A DNA stretch of 64,000 nt from Pseudomonas brassicacearum (GCF_000585995.1 NZ_CP007410.1:5297430-5361429); one strand, 5' to 3'; numbered from the stretch's first letter, positions 21,531-30,392 are shown. Notes: generated by a model not told the origin, from the letters alone. Translations and numbers: made by a program.

Positions 21531-24335
21531 TCATCGGGCGTCGACAGTGAGCCCGGCGGGCGGTGACAGCATTTCGAAGCGCTCGCTCTCGACCCAATCG
21601 GAAGTCGTTGCACCGTCCACAGCATCCGTGATGCTTTGCCTGAACCGGCACCAGTTGCGGCCATCGGGCAGCGCTTGCGGCGCTACGCCCTGCCAGCGGC
21701 CGCTTGCGACGCTCAGGTCCGGCGCCCACACCCGATCCGGGTTGAACCAGCTCACCACATGACCGATCCCCGCCCGGCCCTGCCCTTCGAACCTCACCGG
21801 GTTACCGACCCAGCGCCCCGCCGCTGGCACCTCAATGGACGGCTGGTACGTGCCCAACACCACCGCTCGTGCCGGTGAGTCGGCGGAATCGAAACCCTCG
21901 CTCGACGCCACGGCCATCAGGCCAAAAGCACCGCCAGGCTGATCGAAGGTGACCGTCAGCGACCAGGTTCGATCCTCCAGCACCGGGCTGCTGCCCAGCA
22001 CCGTTCGCCCGGCGTCGCCCAGCTTCACCGTCACGCTGTCCCCCGGTACGCCGAAACCGGACACCACGACGCGCCGGCCGATGTGTTCGTCCGCGGCCGG
22101 GGTTTCAATGAACGGGGCGGCGGGGACCACGTCGTAGGTCAGCCATGGGCTTTCTTTAGAGACTTGATCCTCAAAACGTTGCACGGCGCGGATCGTGGTT
22201 TCGCCAACCGGCAAGGTCACCTTGGCTTTCCAATGACCATCGCTGTCGATAAAAACATCCTTGAGCAACGGTTCGCTTGCACCCTGAAGCCAGACATCAA
22301 CCAACCCGCCCCGCATGCCCCTGCCGGACAACTCCGAAGTACGCGGCAGGCTGCCGCCGGGCTGCGGCTCGTCGAATTCGGGGGGCAGCAGCACCACCTC
22401 AAAAGCCAGATGTTCACTGTATTCGGAGGGTCGCCCTTCGAGGGTCTGTTGCGCGTCAATGGTGTACCGACGAAACGCCAGATCGGCGAGTTCGATGAAC
22501 CATTCGCCGTCGGCGGTCAACAACTTGGCCTGGCCCAACGGCCTGTCGAATTGAGCATCGCGCAATTGCATCGTCGCCCCGGCCATGCCGTCCCGTCCGC
22601 GGATGGTCACGTTGCGGCCGACCTCGTCATTCGGCTCGGGATAGGTGAGGACCGGTTTACGCATAGGTAAGGCGACCACGAACGTTTTGATCGCAGGGAG
22701 TGACGTTTGCTGCGCGGCGAACTGGGTAAGGCTTGCAGTGTGGGTGATTTCAGGCGCAAACGGCTCGTCGCGGCGGAAGCTCCAGGAGCCGTTGTGGTTA
22801 TCAACAATGTGTTCGATGGCACTGTCGCTGAACGTAAGCTTCAACTCGGCCTCCGGCCAGCACGTTCCGCTGAGGTTTGGCGAAAGACCGTTCTCGACCG
22901 GCGGGTTCATGACCGGCGCCACGGGTGGGATGGTGACCTCGATTTCAATCGCATCCGGCGAGGCCTGCTCGTCCCAGAATTGCAGCACTTTCACCCTGCG
23001 CTTGAACGTCGGGCCCCACTCCGCGAGCGCCCTGGTACTCCACTCTCCGCTGGCCACACGGGCGTCGGGGGCAATCTTCGAATCGTCGACAGCGTCAAAG
23101 AGCCTCACCGTGGCACCGTTCAAACCTTTGCCCGAGAAGGTGGGTTGGTAAACGTCTGTATAGGTGACATCGCTCGGGCCTGGGAGCTTGAGGTCGACGT
23201 TAAAGGTGTAGGGCTGCGATTCGATCCAGCCACCGGCATTGTCGGAGACTTTCTGTATTGCACTCAGGTTGTATAGGCCAAACGGCCAGTTCGTCACCGT
23301 GGTTTCCCACCTGCCACCGTTCACGGGCGCAGCGGGCGGTGTCCCTCCACCAGGCCCGTTGACCACAGATATCTGTACGGTTGCGCCGGTATAGCCGCTG
23401 CCTTCGAACTTCACCGAAGTTGCGGTCGGGGTTGTCACGGTGACGGCGGTCAGCCTGGGGGGGCGGACTCTGAACGCTTGGGGTAAACCGGGCCCCGACG
23501 GAACGTTCTGATAGTTTTGTTCAGCGACCAGAGAAACCGTTCCGGCTTCCGACACCTGCACCGAGGCACTCCAAGTACCGTTCGCGCCTACAGTACCTTG
23601 CCCCACCACCGTGTCGGCACGATCGAGTCTCACTTTCACGCTAGCGCCTTGCTTCCCGCCTGTTCCATATACGGTGAAACGCATATCCTGATCAGCGGTA
23701 GGTGCGGTGATAGTCAGCAGGCCTATTACTTCGAAAGTTAAATAATTTGTGTGACTCAGGACGGGACTGCTCGCAACCTTATATTCAGCCCGCACGGTAT
23801 GGACTTTACCGGGCAGTATCAAAGTTGATGTAGCCTCCCACGTTGTCGCTGGCCCTACGGCAATCACTGAGGCCAGTTCAGTTGTACCGTCGAGCACCCT
23901 GATGCGCATCCCCGGGTCAGTTGGAAGTTCACCCGGAAAGCATATACCCCTAAAAACAACCTGAGTGGGCCCCACTAATTCGCTCGGTTGGGGTTTTGTG
24001 AGCGTAGTCGGGCGCCTGACGACGGTCTTCGTCGGCGAAAGTCCGTTTGTTTTTTGGGCAGCGTAATACGTTAGATCTGCTTCATCTCGCATAGTGGCTG
24101 TCGCAGTCCAAGTACCGTCATCATTGATATCGCGACTTATACCCAGGTTATTGTCGGCGTTTTTGACATCCACAATGTAGATTGTATTACTCCCAGGTCT
24201 AGCCCCGTACCCGGAAACAAGAAATGTTGACTCAGGGATATAACCTGATGGGGATAAGATTCTAAGCGTACTAGAGGGCGTGTCTTCTGCGTTTTCGCCT
24301 GACTCGTCTTCTTCGATATCGTCATCGGTGTACAT
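21531..24335 (-). CDS. Ig-like repeat protein preceding TcA
   Basis: 934 aa, acidic N-terminus (MYTDDDIEEDESGE), no signal peptide, then about ten tandem bacterial Ig-like modules of roughly 85-95 residues. Each ends in patterns such as DGTWTATA, NGTWSASVQV, GEWFIEL or GHWKAKVTL and begins with a P-x(3-6)-G/F...G-x-G-x-x-G turn (FSGKGLNGATV, IRGRDGMAGATM). These modules resemble those of large adhesins but the protein lacks export signals, as Tc proteins do. GGAG six bases before the ATG supports the start. It lies just upstream of TcA on the same strand and carries its own copy of the Tc palindrome, so it is probably part of the Tc system. Function unknown. Confidence 0.78.
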   Translation of the reverse strand: MYTDDDIEEDESGENAEDTPSSTLRILSPSGYIPESTFLVSGYGARPGSNTIYIVDVKNADNNLGISRDINDDGTWTATATMRDEADLTYYAAQKTNGLSPTKTVVRRPTTLTKPQPSELVGPTQVVFRGICFPGELPTDPGMRIRVLDGTTELASVIAVGPATTWEATSTLILPGKVHTVRAEYKVASSPVLSHTNYLTFEVIGLLTITAPTADQDMRFTVYGTGGKQGASVKVRLDRADTVVGQGTVGANGTWSASVQVSEAGTVSLVAEQNYQNVPSGPGLPQAFRVRPPRLTAVTVTTPTATSVKFEGSGYTGATVQISVVNGPGGGTPPAAPVNGGRWETTVTNWPFGLYNLSAIQKVSDNAGGWIESQPYTFNVDLKLPGPSDVTYTDVYQPTFSGKGLNGATVRLFDAVDDSKIAPDARVASGEWSTRALAEWGPTFKRRVKVLQFWDEQASPDAIEIEVTIPPVAPVMNPPVENGLSPNLSGTCWPEAELKLTFSDSAIEHIVDNHNGSWSFRRDEPFAPEITHTASLTQFAAQQTSLPAIKTFVVALPMRKPVLTYPEPNDEVGRNVTIRGRDGMAGATMQLRDAQFDRPLGQAKLLTADGEWFIELADLAFRRYTIDAQQTLEGRPSEYSEHLAFEVVLLPPEFDEPQPGGSLPRTSELSGRGMRGGLVDVWLQGASEPLLKDVFIDSDGHWKAKVTLPVGETTIRAVQRFEDQVSKESPWLTYDVVPAAPFIETPAADEHIGRRVVVSGFGVPGDSVTVKLGDAGRTVLGSSPVLEDRTWSLTVTFDQPGGAFGLMAVASSEGFDSADSPARAVVLGTYQPSIEVPAAGRWVGNPVRFEGQGRAGIGHVVSWFNPDRVWAPDLSVASGRWQGVAPQALPDGRNWCRFRQSITDAVDGATTSDWVESERFEMLSPPAGLTVDAR

Positions 24336-24427
24336 GGCCTACTCCGGTAGTTTCCGCTTAACAAGGCTGGCGATATGACGGGGTATTCCGTGGCCTCATT
24401 GAATATTCATCTCGCGACGTTAAACAC

Positions 24428-24443
24428 CTGTTAGTTCTAACAG
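24428..24443. promoter_or_regulatory. Palindromic operator candidate, Ig-repeat gene
   Basis: CTGTTAG-TT-CTAACAG, a variant of the Tc palindrome with T:A in place of C:G at one symmetrical position in both arms, which keeps the dyad. It is centred 100 bp upstream of the 934-aa Ig-repeat gene on the minus strand. Confidence 0.6.
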
Positions 24444-24593
24444 TGCCGACGAGTGGCGGGGCCCGACGCAAGGAAACATCAGGTGCCTACACCGCCTTGC
24501 GTAACGGACTACAGATCCGCCAGAATCCGCCGGCTTGTGCGCCTTGGCCTCGCCCCGTAACTTGATTCGCGTCGCTGATATCCAGCGATCGGG

Positions 24594-24768
24594 TTTAGTC
24601 GCCCGGTGGTAAGAACGGTGTGCACAAGCGTCATCCAGTCGGGTCCCTATCCCCGCACTTGATGGTGGCTGTTCGCAGGGCGCCCTCGGGCGCGCCGGGC
24701 TTCGTTTTTCCACCGGTCGACTAACCTGCGTCCAGCCGCCACCCCTCGTTTAGTCGCGAACCGGGTGG
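24594..24768. repeat. Three-copy structured repeat (TTTAGTCGCCCGGTGG) upstream of the DUF6124 gene
   Basis: Copies lie at 24594-24609 (plus), 24710-24725 (minus, as CCACCGGTCGACTAAC) and 24748-24768 (plus, with three extra bases). Copies 1 and 2 with their flanks can pair over about 20 bp to close a 100-nt loop that itself contains GCGCCC-TC-GGGCGC. It occupies most of the gene-free stretch 24336-24793. It could be a non-coding RNA or a non-autonomous mobile repeat; I cannot choose between them from the sequence. Confidence 0.5.
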
Positions 24769-24793
24769 CAGCGTCAGTCATGGAAAAACGAAT

Positions 24794-25161
24794 ATGATCA
24801 AGCCAACCCCCAATCCACCCCACACCGACCCGCTCTCCCCCACGAAACCCTCGCCCCCGAAAAGCTCGACCAAGCCGCCCAACGAGCCTTGGACTACTAC
24901 CTCAAGCCCAACAACGGCCAGCCCGACCAGAAGACTGCGAAACAACTGGACTACTTCATCGTCGCCCCCGACGCCGATCCCGAAGGCATGCTCGCGCACA
25001 CTTACGAAACCTTCTGCTCGGTGAGCACGCTGATTCTGGATTTGTCCGAAGACCTGGAAGGCGCCCCGCGCAACCTGGCCCTGGCGATTCACCAGATGGG
25101 CGAGATGGGGGTGTTGTTGCTGGAGCGGTTGCTGGATAACGAGGCGAAGGTTCAGCGCTGA
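24794..25161 (+). pseudogene. DUF6124 family small protein, frameshifted near the N-terminus
   Basis: The start MIKPTPNPPHTDPLSP and the body ETLAPEKLDQAAQRALDYYL, FIVAPDADPEGMLAHTYETF, LDLSEDLEGAPRNLALAIHQMGE match the common Pseudomonas DUF6124 proteins of about 120 aa, but the two parts are in different frames. The shift falls at the C run 24837-24841: one more C would restore a continuous protein. The function of the family is unknown. GGAAAA precedes the ATG. Either the gene is newly broken or one C is missing from the sequence. Confidence 0.72.
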
Positions 25162-25202
25162 AGGTCGAACGACCTATAGACATACAGGGTGTATGAAGAA
25201 CT

Positions 25203-25292
25203 TGTGGGAGCGGGCTTGCTCGCGAAGGCGGCGGCACATTCAGCATTGATGCAAGCTGAACCGCCGCTTTCGCGAGCAAGCCCGCTCCCACA
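25203..25292. repeat. REPIN
   Basis: Inverted pair of GTGGGAGCGGGCTTGCTCGCGA cores around a 45-base spacer. It lies between the DUF6124 gene and the convergent PilZ gene. Confidence 0.9.
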
Positions 25293-25330
25293 GTTGGATT
25301 GAGGTATACCCGCGAGAGTCAGGCCAGCTA

Positions 25331-25690
25331 TCAAGCCGATTCCGGCAACGGATAAAAACTGAAATATTGCTGCAACGCACTGATCAGTTGCCCGTACTCC
25401 GGCGGCGCCCATTTCAAGCTGAAACCGGCATCGAAATGCATCGGCGTCACGTCTTCACGGCACCACAGGCAATTGGCTGTCAGCTTGATGTTTTGCTGCG
25501 GTCCCTCATCGGAAGGGATTTTCAAATGCAGTTCAAAGTCCGCCCCCACCATCAAGGGCAAATGGCTGATCAGCATCAGGCCACTTTCAGAGACGTTACC
25601 CAAAAAACCGATGGGCCTGTCATTGACGCCGTTGAACACACGCAAAAAACACGGCAACTGGTGCCGCTCGATTCGCCTTTTTTTGTACAT
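25331..25690 (-). CDS. PilZ domain protein, putative c-di-GMP receptor
   Basis: 119 aa from the ATG at 25690. The PilZ c-di-GMP signature is visible: an Arg-rich N-terminal motif (KKRRIERHQ) and GNVSESGLML, the N/DxSxxG loop, about 28 residues later, followed by beta strands and an amphipathic C-terminal helix (YGQLISALQQYF). A TTG 63 bases upstream would lengthen the protein without adding family-like sequence, so the shorter form is preferred; neither start has a strong ribosome site. The GGDEF protein 5 kb away could supply its ligand, but no direct link is visible. Confidence 0.85.
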   Translation of the reverse strand: MYKKRRIERHQLPCFLRVFNGVNDRPIGFLGNVSESGLMLISHLPLMVGADFELHLKIPSDEGPQQNIKLTANCLWCREDVTPMHFDAGFSLKWAPPEYGQLISALQQYFSFYPLPESA

Positions 25691-25836
25691 GTCTTGTATC
25701 GCTTTTTCAACGACCCCGAACAGGGGTAAACGAATACTTCGGAACGAACCCAAGCCAGGCCGCTCTCCCCGATCTCGGTGCCAGACACTTCAGGTGCTTG
25801 GCTAAGACTTTCTGCCGGTCACAGGTGCTTCTCAAC

Positions 25837-25856
25837 ATTAGAGATCTAACTCTAAT
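25837..25856. promoter_or_regulatory. Inverted repeat ATTAGAG-N6-CTCTAAT
   Basis: Seven-base perfect arms in the AT-rich gap between the lipoprotein and PilZ genes, upstream of PilZ on its strand. It could be an operator. No regulator is suggested by the sequence. Confidence 0.35.
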
Positions 25857-25983
25857 ACGACTTGTACAAATATAGCTGAAGGTTTGGCAACAGCCAGTCC
25901 GGTCACCCACCTTTCATCTACCCCAACGGTACAAGAAGGAGGTGGCCAGGGATTGCCCCTGGCCGTGGATCTGACGAGCGGTA

Positions 25984-26358
25984 TCAGGACGCTGTAGGGC
26001 GCACTGCCGAGGCGCTGCGGGTGGGGTAATGACCCAGGCTCTGCAAGGTTTCGAGGCGGGCGCGGGCACGGAACGCGTATTCGCTGTTAGGGTATTGGGT
26101 GATGATGAACTGGTAGGTTTGCGCCGCATCGATGAACAGCTTCTGCCGCTCCAGGCACTGGCCACGCAGCATCGAGACTTCCGGCTGCATGTAGCGGCGG
26201 GCACGGCTGGCGCGGTCGACTTGCGACAACTCGAGCATCACTTGCTCGCAATTACCGCGGTCATAGGCCTTGTAGGCCAGGTTCATGTGGTGGTTCATCG
26301 ACCAACGGGTGCAGCCCGTGACGCTCAGGGCCAGGGCAACAAAAAGCACGAATCGCAT
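25984..26358 (-). CDS. Small TPR-like lipoprotein
   Basis: 124 aa. The N-terminus MRFVLFVALALSVTGC is a lipoprotein signal with Cys16 as the lipidated residue. The mature part is helical and TPR-like (LAYKAYDRGNCEQVMLELSQ, DAAQTYQFIITQYPNSEYAFRARARLETL), resembling the tetratricopeptide lipoproteins of outer-membrane assembly. The ATG at 26358 is chosen because AGGAG lies eight bases upstream and the signal peptide begins there. A hairpin with arms GGCCAGGG/CCCTGGCC follows the stop near 25940 but without a U-tract. It is transcribed away from pyk. Confidence 0.82.
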   Translation of the reverse strand: MRFVLFVALALSVTGCTRWSMNHHMNLAYKAYDRGNCEQVMLELSQVDRASRARRYMQPEVSMLRGQCLERQKLFIDAAQTYQFIITQYPNSEYAFRARARLETLQSLGHYPTRSASAVRPTAS

Positions 26359-26445
26359 GGGAGGTTCTCCTGTCTTGAGCTCTGTATCGACCTGGCTGGA
26401 AAAATCTTCAGCCTGAAAACAGTACGGCGGCAAGCACCTATCCCC

Positions 26446-26576
26446 GTGGCGAGGGAGCTTGCTCCCGCTGGGCTGCGCAGCAGCCCTGAAACCTGGCCCC
26501 TCGGTGTATCAGGCAGCCCGGGTTCAACTTGTTTGGGGTCGCTTCGCAACCCAACGGGAGCAAGCTCCCTCGCCAC
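26446..26576. repeat. REP-like inverted repeat, GTGGCGAGGGAGCTTGCTCCC family
   Basis: GTGGCGAGGGAGCTTGCTCC and its reverse complement bound about 130 bp in the gap between the divergent lipoprotein and pyk genes. The inner part contains a second, less perfect inverted pair (GGGCTGCGCAGCAGCCC). Confidence 0.85.
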
Positions 26577-26723
26577 AAGAGCCTGTGCCAGGTTTTAAAG
26601 AGGCGCAAAAATTTTCAAGAATGTTCATTTCGAAAAACAAACGAAAAAGTAGTGCATATGAACAATGACTACACCCAAAGAGCATAGTAGCCTTCGCTGG
26701 CGCTTGAACTTGAGGAGTCTTGC

Positions 26724-28175
26724 ATGTCCGTCCGTCGCACCAAAATCGTCGCTACCCTTGGCCCGGCCAGTAATTCGCCGGAAGTTCTCGAACAGCTGAT
26801 TCTGGCTGGCCTGGACGTTGCCCGCCTGAACTTTTCCCACGGCACCCCCGAAGAGCACAAGGCGCGTGCCAAGCTGGTACGCGACCTCGCGGCCAAGCAC
26901 GGCCGTTTCGTTGCCCTGCTGGGTGACCTGCAAGGCCCGAAGATCCGTATCGCCAAATTCGCCAACAAGCGTATCGAGCTGAAGATCGGTGACAAATTCA
27001 CCTTCTCCACCAGCCATCCGCTGACCGAAGGCAACCAGCAAGTAGTGGGTATCGACTACCCGGACCTGGTCAAGGACTGCGGCGTGGGCGACGAGCTGCT
27101 GCTCGACGACGGCCGCGTGGTGATGCGCGTCGATACCGCCACCGCCACCGAACTGAACTGCACCGTGACCATCGGCGGCCCGCTGTCGGACCACAAAGGC
27201 ATCAACCGTCGCGGCGGTGGCCTGACGGCGCCGGCCCTGACTGAAAAAGACAAGGCCGACATCAAGCTGGCTGCGGAGATGGAAGTCGACTACCTCGCGG
27301 TGTCCTTCCCCCGTGACGCCGCCGACATGGAATACGCCCGTCAACTGCGCGACGAAGCCGGCGGTACTGCCTGGCTGGTGGCCAAGATCGAACGCGCCGA
27401 AGCCGTGGCCGACGACGAAACCCTCGATGGCCTGATCAAGGCCTCCGACGCCGTGATGGTGGCCCGTGGCGACCTGGGCGTGGAAATCGGCGACGCCGAA
27501 CTGGTGGGTATCCAGAAGAAGATCATCCTGCACGCACGCCGCCACAACAAAGCGGTGATCGTCGCGACCCAGATGATGGAGTCGATGATCCAGAACCCGA
27601 TGCCGACCCGCGCCGAAGTGTCCGACGTAGCCAACGCCGTGCTCGACTACACCGACGCGGTGATGCTCTCGGCCGAGAGCGCCGCCGGTCTCTATCCGCT
27701 CGAAGCCGTGCAAGCCATGGCGCGTATCTGCATCGGCGCGGAAAAACACCCGACCAGCAAGACCTCCAGCCACCGCATCGGCAAGACCTTCGAGCGTTGC
27801 GACGAGAGCATCGCCCTGGCGACGATGTACACCGCCAACCACTTCCCGGGCGTAAAGGCGATCATCGCCCTGACCGAAAGTGGCTACACGCCGCTGATCA
27901 TGTCGCGCATCCGCTCCTCGGTGCCGATCTACGCGTTCTCCCCGCACCGTGGAACCCAGGCCCGCGCCGCCATGTTCCGTGGCGTCTACACCGTGCCGTT
28001 CGACCCGGCAGCCCTGCAACCGGGCGAAGTCAGCCAGGCGGCGGTGGATGAACTGGTCAAGCGTGGCGTGGTGCAGACCGGTGATTGGGTCATCCTCACC
28101 AAGGGCGACAGCTATCACACCATCGGTGGCACCAACGGGATGAAAATCCTGCACGTTGGCGACCCGATGGTCTGA
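26724..28175 (+). CDS. pyk: Pyruvate kinase
   Basis: 483 aa, the PykA-type (type II) length. It converts phosphoenolpyruvate and ADP to pyruvate and ATP, the last step of glycolysis and of the Entner-Doudoroff lower branch. The N-terminal RRTKIVATLGPAS, the active-site KIERAEA and MVARGDLGVEIGD segments, and TQMMESMI with PTRAEVSDVANAVLD are all present. TGAGGAG upstream of the ATG gives a good ribosome site. A hairpin terminator follows directly. Corresponds by context to P. aeruginosa PA4329 (recalled). Confidence 0.97.
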   Translation: MSVRRTKIVATLGPASNSPEVLEQLILAGLDVARLNFSHGTPEEHKARAKLVRDLAAKHGRFVALLGDLQGPKIRIAKFANKRIELKIGDKFTFSTSHPLTEGNQQVVGIDYPDLVKDCGVGDELLLDDGRVVMRVDTATATELNCTVTIGGPLSDHKGINRRGGGLTAPALTEKDKADIKLAAEMEVDYLAVSFPRDAADMEYARQLRDEAGGTAWLVAKIERAEAVADDETLDGLIKASDAVMVARGDLGVEIGDAELVGIQKKIILHARRHNKAVIVATQMMESMIQNPMPTRAEVSDVANAVLDYTDAVMLSAESAAGLYPLEAVQAMARICIGAEKHPTSKTSSHRIGKTFERCDESIALATMYTANHFPGVKAIIALTESGYTPLIMSRIRSSVPIYAFSPHRGTQARAAMFRGVYTVPFDPAALQPGEVSQAAVDELVKRGVVQTGDWVILTKGDSYHTIGGTNGMKILHVGDPMV

Positions 28176-28197
28176 GTGACCGACCGCTGAAAAACAA

Positions 28198-28227
28198 AAG
28201 CCCTGCCATGTGAATGGCGGGGCTTTT
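28198..28227 (+). terminator. Rho-independent terminator of pyk
   Basis: AAGCCCTGCCAT and ATGGCGGGGCTT pair (one G-T wobble) around a GTGA loop and run into TTTTT. Confidence 0.88.
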
Positions 28228-28268
28228 TGGTTTCTGCCTGAGGATATGCCGGGCCTGGACTGACGCCA

Positions 28269-28292
28269 TCGCGAGCAAGCTCGCTCCCACAG
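28269..28292. repeat. Single REP element
   Basis: One unpaired core, ATCGCGAGCAAGCTCGCTCC, between the pyk terminator and the tandem REPIN array. It has the GCGAGC variant also seen in array units 3 and 5. Confidence 0.75.
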
Positions 28293-28331
28293 GGTTTGGC
28301 GGTGGTCACAAAATCGGAGCCCCCCATCCAA

Positions 28332-29453
28332 TGTGGGAGCGGGCTTGCTCGCGAAAGCGGTGGGTCAGCTGGCAATGATGTTGAATGTGCCGCCGTCTTC
28401 GCGAGCAAGCCCGCCCCCACACTGAGTCGATGCTGATCTGAAACTCATCAGCCACCCCAAATCCCCTGTGGGAGCGGGCTTGCTCGCGAAAGCGGTGGGT
28501 CAGCTGGCAATGATGTTGAATGTGCCGCCGTCTTCGCGAGCAAGCCCGCTCCCACACTGAGTCGGTGCTGATCTGAAACTCATCAGCCAACCCAAATCCC
28601 CTGTGGGAGCGAGCTTGCTCGCGATAGCGGTGGGTCAGCTAGCAATAATGTTGAATGTGCCGCCGTCTTCGCGAGCAAGCCCGCTCCCACACTGAGTCGA
28701 TGCTGATCTGAAACTCATCAGCCACCCCAAATCCCCTGTGGGAGCGGGCTTGCTCGCGAAAGCGGTGGGTCAGCTGGCAATGATGTTGAATATGCCGCCG
28801 TCTTCGCGAGCAAGCCCGCTCCCACACTGAGTCGATGCTGATCTGAAACTCATCAGCCAACCCAAATCCCCTGTGGGAGCGAGCTTGCTCGCGATAGCGG
28901 TGGGTCAGCTGGCAATGATGTTGAATGTGCCGCCGTCTTCGCGAGCAAGCCCGCTCCCACACTGAGTCGATGCTGATCTGAAACTCATCAGCCAACCCAA
29001 ATCCCCTGTGGGAGCGGGCTTGCTCGCGAAAGCGGTGGGTCAGCTGGCAATGATGTTGAATGTGCCGCCGTCTTCGCGAGCAAGCCCGCTCCCACACTGA
29101 GTCAATGCTGATCTGAAACTCATCAGCCACCCCAAATCCCCTGTGGGAGCGGGCTTGCTCGCGATAGCGGTGGGTCAGCTGGCAATGATGTTGAATGTGC
29201 CGCCGTCTTCGCGAGCAAGCCCGCTCCCACACTGAGTCGATGCTGATCTGAAACTCATCAGCCAACCCAAATCCCCTGTGGGAGCGGGCTTGCTCGCGAA
29301 AGCGGTGGGTCAGCTGGCAATGATGTTGAATATGCCGCCGTCTTCGCGAGCAAGCCCGCTCCCACACTGAGTCGGTGCTGATCTGAAACTCATCAGCCAA
29401 CCCAAATCCCCTGTGGGAGCGGGCTTGCTCGCGAAAGCGGTGGGTCAGCTTGC
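28332..29453. repeat. Tandem array of nine REPINs, 135-bp period
   Basis: Units begin at 28332, 28467, 28602, 28737, 28872, 29007, 29142, 29277 and 29412 (the last truncated after its left REP), an exact 135-bp period. Each unit is a full REPIN of about 90 bp plus a 45-bp spacer (ACTGAGTCGATGCTGATCTG onward). Units differ at a few linked positions: GCGAGC plus GATAGC in units 3 and 5, GATAGC without GCGAGC in unit 7, TATGCCG in units 4 and 8, CCGCCCCCAC in unit 1. Linked variants four units apart suggest growth by multi-unit duplication. The period is a multiple of three, which leaves long spurious open frames. The array ends inside the ferredoxin-reductase gene. Confidence 0.93.
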
Positions 29454-30392
29454 ACTGCTCTCGCGGGTGAGGAAAACATCAGCCAGCAGTTGATTACGTG
29501 GTAGTCCGGCGAGGTACAGGCGCTTGGCAAAGGCCTCGACCCGGTCGGGATGGCCGCAGGCCAGCGCTTGGGTTTGTCGCGAAACCAGCCGTAGCTGCGC
29601 CAGCATTTGGGGCGCCTCGGCCGTGGTCAGCAGCTCAACGGTGAGGTGTTGATGCTTGGCGGCCAGCGCCGCCAACGGTTTGGCCAGGTAATGCCCGGTC
29701 TCATGATGGGCCACGTGAATGAGCCGAATCGCGCCTTGGTGTTGCTGGCGCAGGGCTTCGCGCAGGAGGCCGAACAGCGGCGCCAGGCCGGTGCCGGCGG
29801 CCAGCAACCACAGCGGCTTGTCGTGCCAGTCGGGGTTGTAATGCAGGGCTCCGCCGCGCAGTTCGCCAAGACGGATCGGGTCGCCGACCTTCATGCGCCT
29901 GGCGGCAGTGATGAACTGGCCGGGCTCGCGGCAATCGAGGTGAAATTCCAGAAAACGGTCTTCGTCGGGCAGGCTCGCCAGGGAATACGGCCGCGCCACG
30001 TCGCCGGCCCACAGCACCAGATGTTGCCCGGCCTGGTAACGCAACGCCCGCTCAGGGATGACGCGCAAACGCAGGACATCAGGGCCCAGCCAATCCACCG
30101 CGGCCACCTGGGCGGCCTGGCCGTCCCGCTGCGGGTCGAAGGTGTGGATCTGCACGTCCTCGACCACCTGGCACTGGCATGCCAGTCGCCAGCCTTGGGC
30201 GCGTTGCGCCGGGCTCAGGGCGTCGGGCCGGCCGTCGCGCACATCGCCGCCCACACATTGCACCAGGCACGCATGGCAACTGCCGGCGCGACAACTGTAG
30301 GGCACCGGCACACCGGACTGATTCAACGCGTCCAGCAGGTTACTGCCCGCCTCCACCGTCCAGTGCCGGCCGGCGACTGTCAGCTCAGGCAT
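29445..30392 (-). CDS. [2Fe-2S] ferredoxin reductase-like oxidoreductase
   Basis: 315 aa. The N-terminal plant-type ferredoxin domain has its cluster ligands at Cys34, Cys39, Cys42 and Cys72 (YSCRAGSCHAC ... LACQC). The FAD domain shows RPYSLAS and the NAD(P) domain AAGTGLAPLFG and ALACGHPDRV. Such proteins pass electrons from NAD(P)H via FAD to the iron-sulfur centre; the partner is unknown. GGGAG seven bases before the ATG at 30392 fixes the start. The start overlaps the GGDEF gene stop by 8 bases (same operon). Its own stop codon, TGA at 29445-29447, lies inside the final REP of the array, so the last residues are REP-derived. By synteny this is PA4331-like (recalled). Confidence 0.9.
   Translation of the reverse strand: MPELTVAGRHWTVEAGSNLLDALNQSGVPVPYSCRAGSCHACLVQCVGGDVRDGRPDALSPAQRAQGWRLACQCQVVEDVQIHTFDPQRDGQAAQVAAVDWLGPDVLRLRVIPERALRYQAGQHLVLWAGDVARPYSLASLPDEDRFLEFHLDCREPGQFITAARRMKVGDPIRLGELRGGALHYNPDWHDKPLWLLAAGTGLAPLFGLLREALRQQHQGAIRLIHVAHHETGHYLAKPLAALAAKHQHLTVELLTTAEAPQMLAQLRLVSRQTQALACGHPDRVEAFAKRLYLAGLPRNQLLADVFLTRESSAS

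Noticed and set aside
26625..28331. Long open frame antisense to pyruvate kinase
   Set aside because: Codon-bias shadow of a GC-rich gene; composition is His/Gly/Val-rich without domains, and pyk is unambiguous.
28639..29400. Long minus-strand open frame through the repeat array
   Set aside because: It exists only because the period (135) is divisible by three; it lacks a ribosome site and encodes REP sequence repeatedly.
28332..29453. Possible CRISPR array
   Set aside because: Repeats are long inverted REP pairs with a constant, nearly identical spacer; there are no unique spacers and no cas genes.
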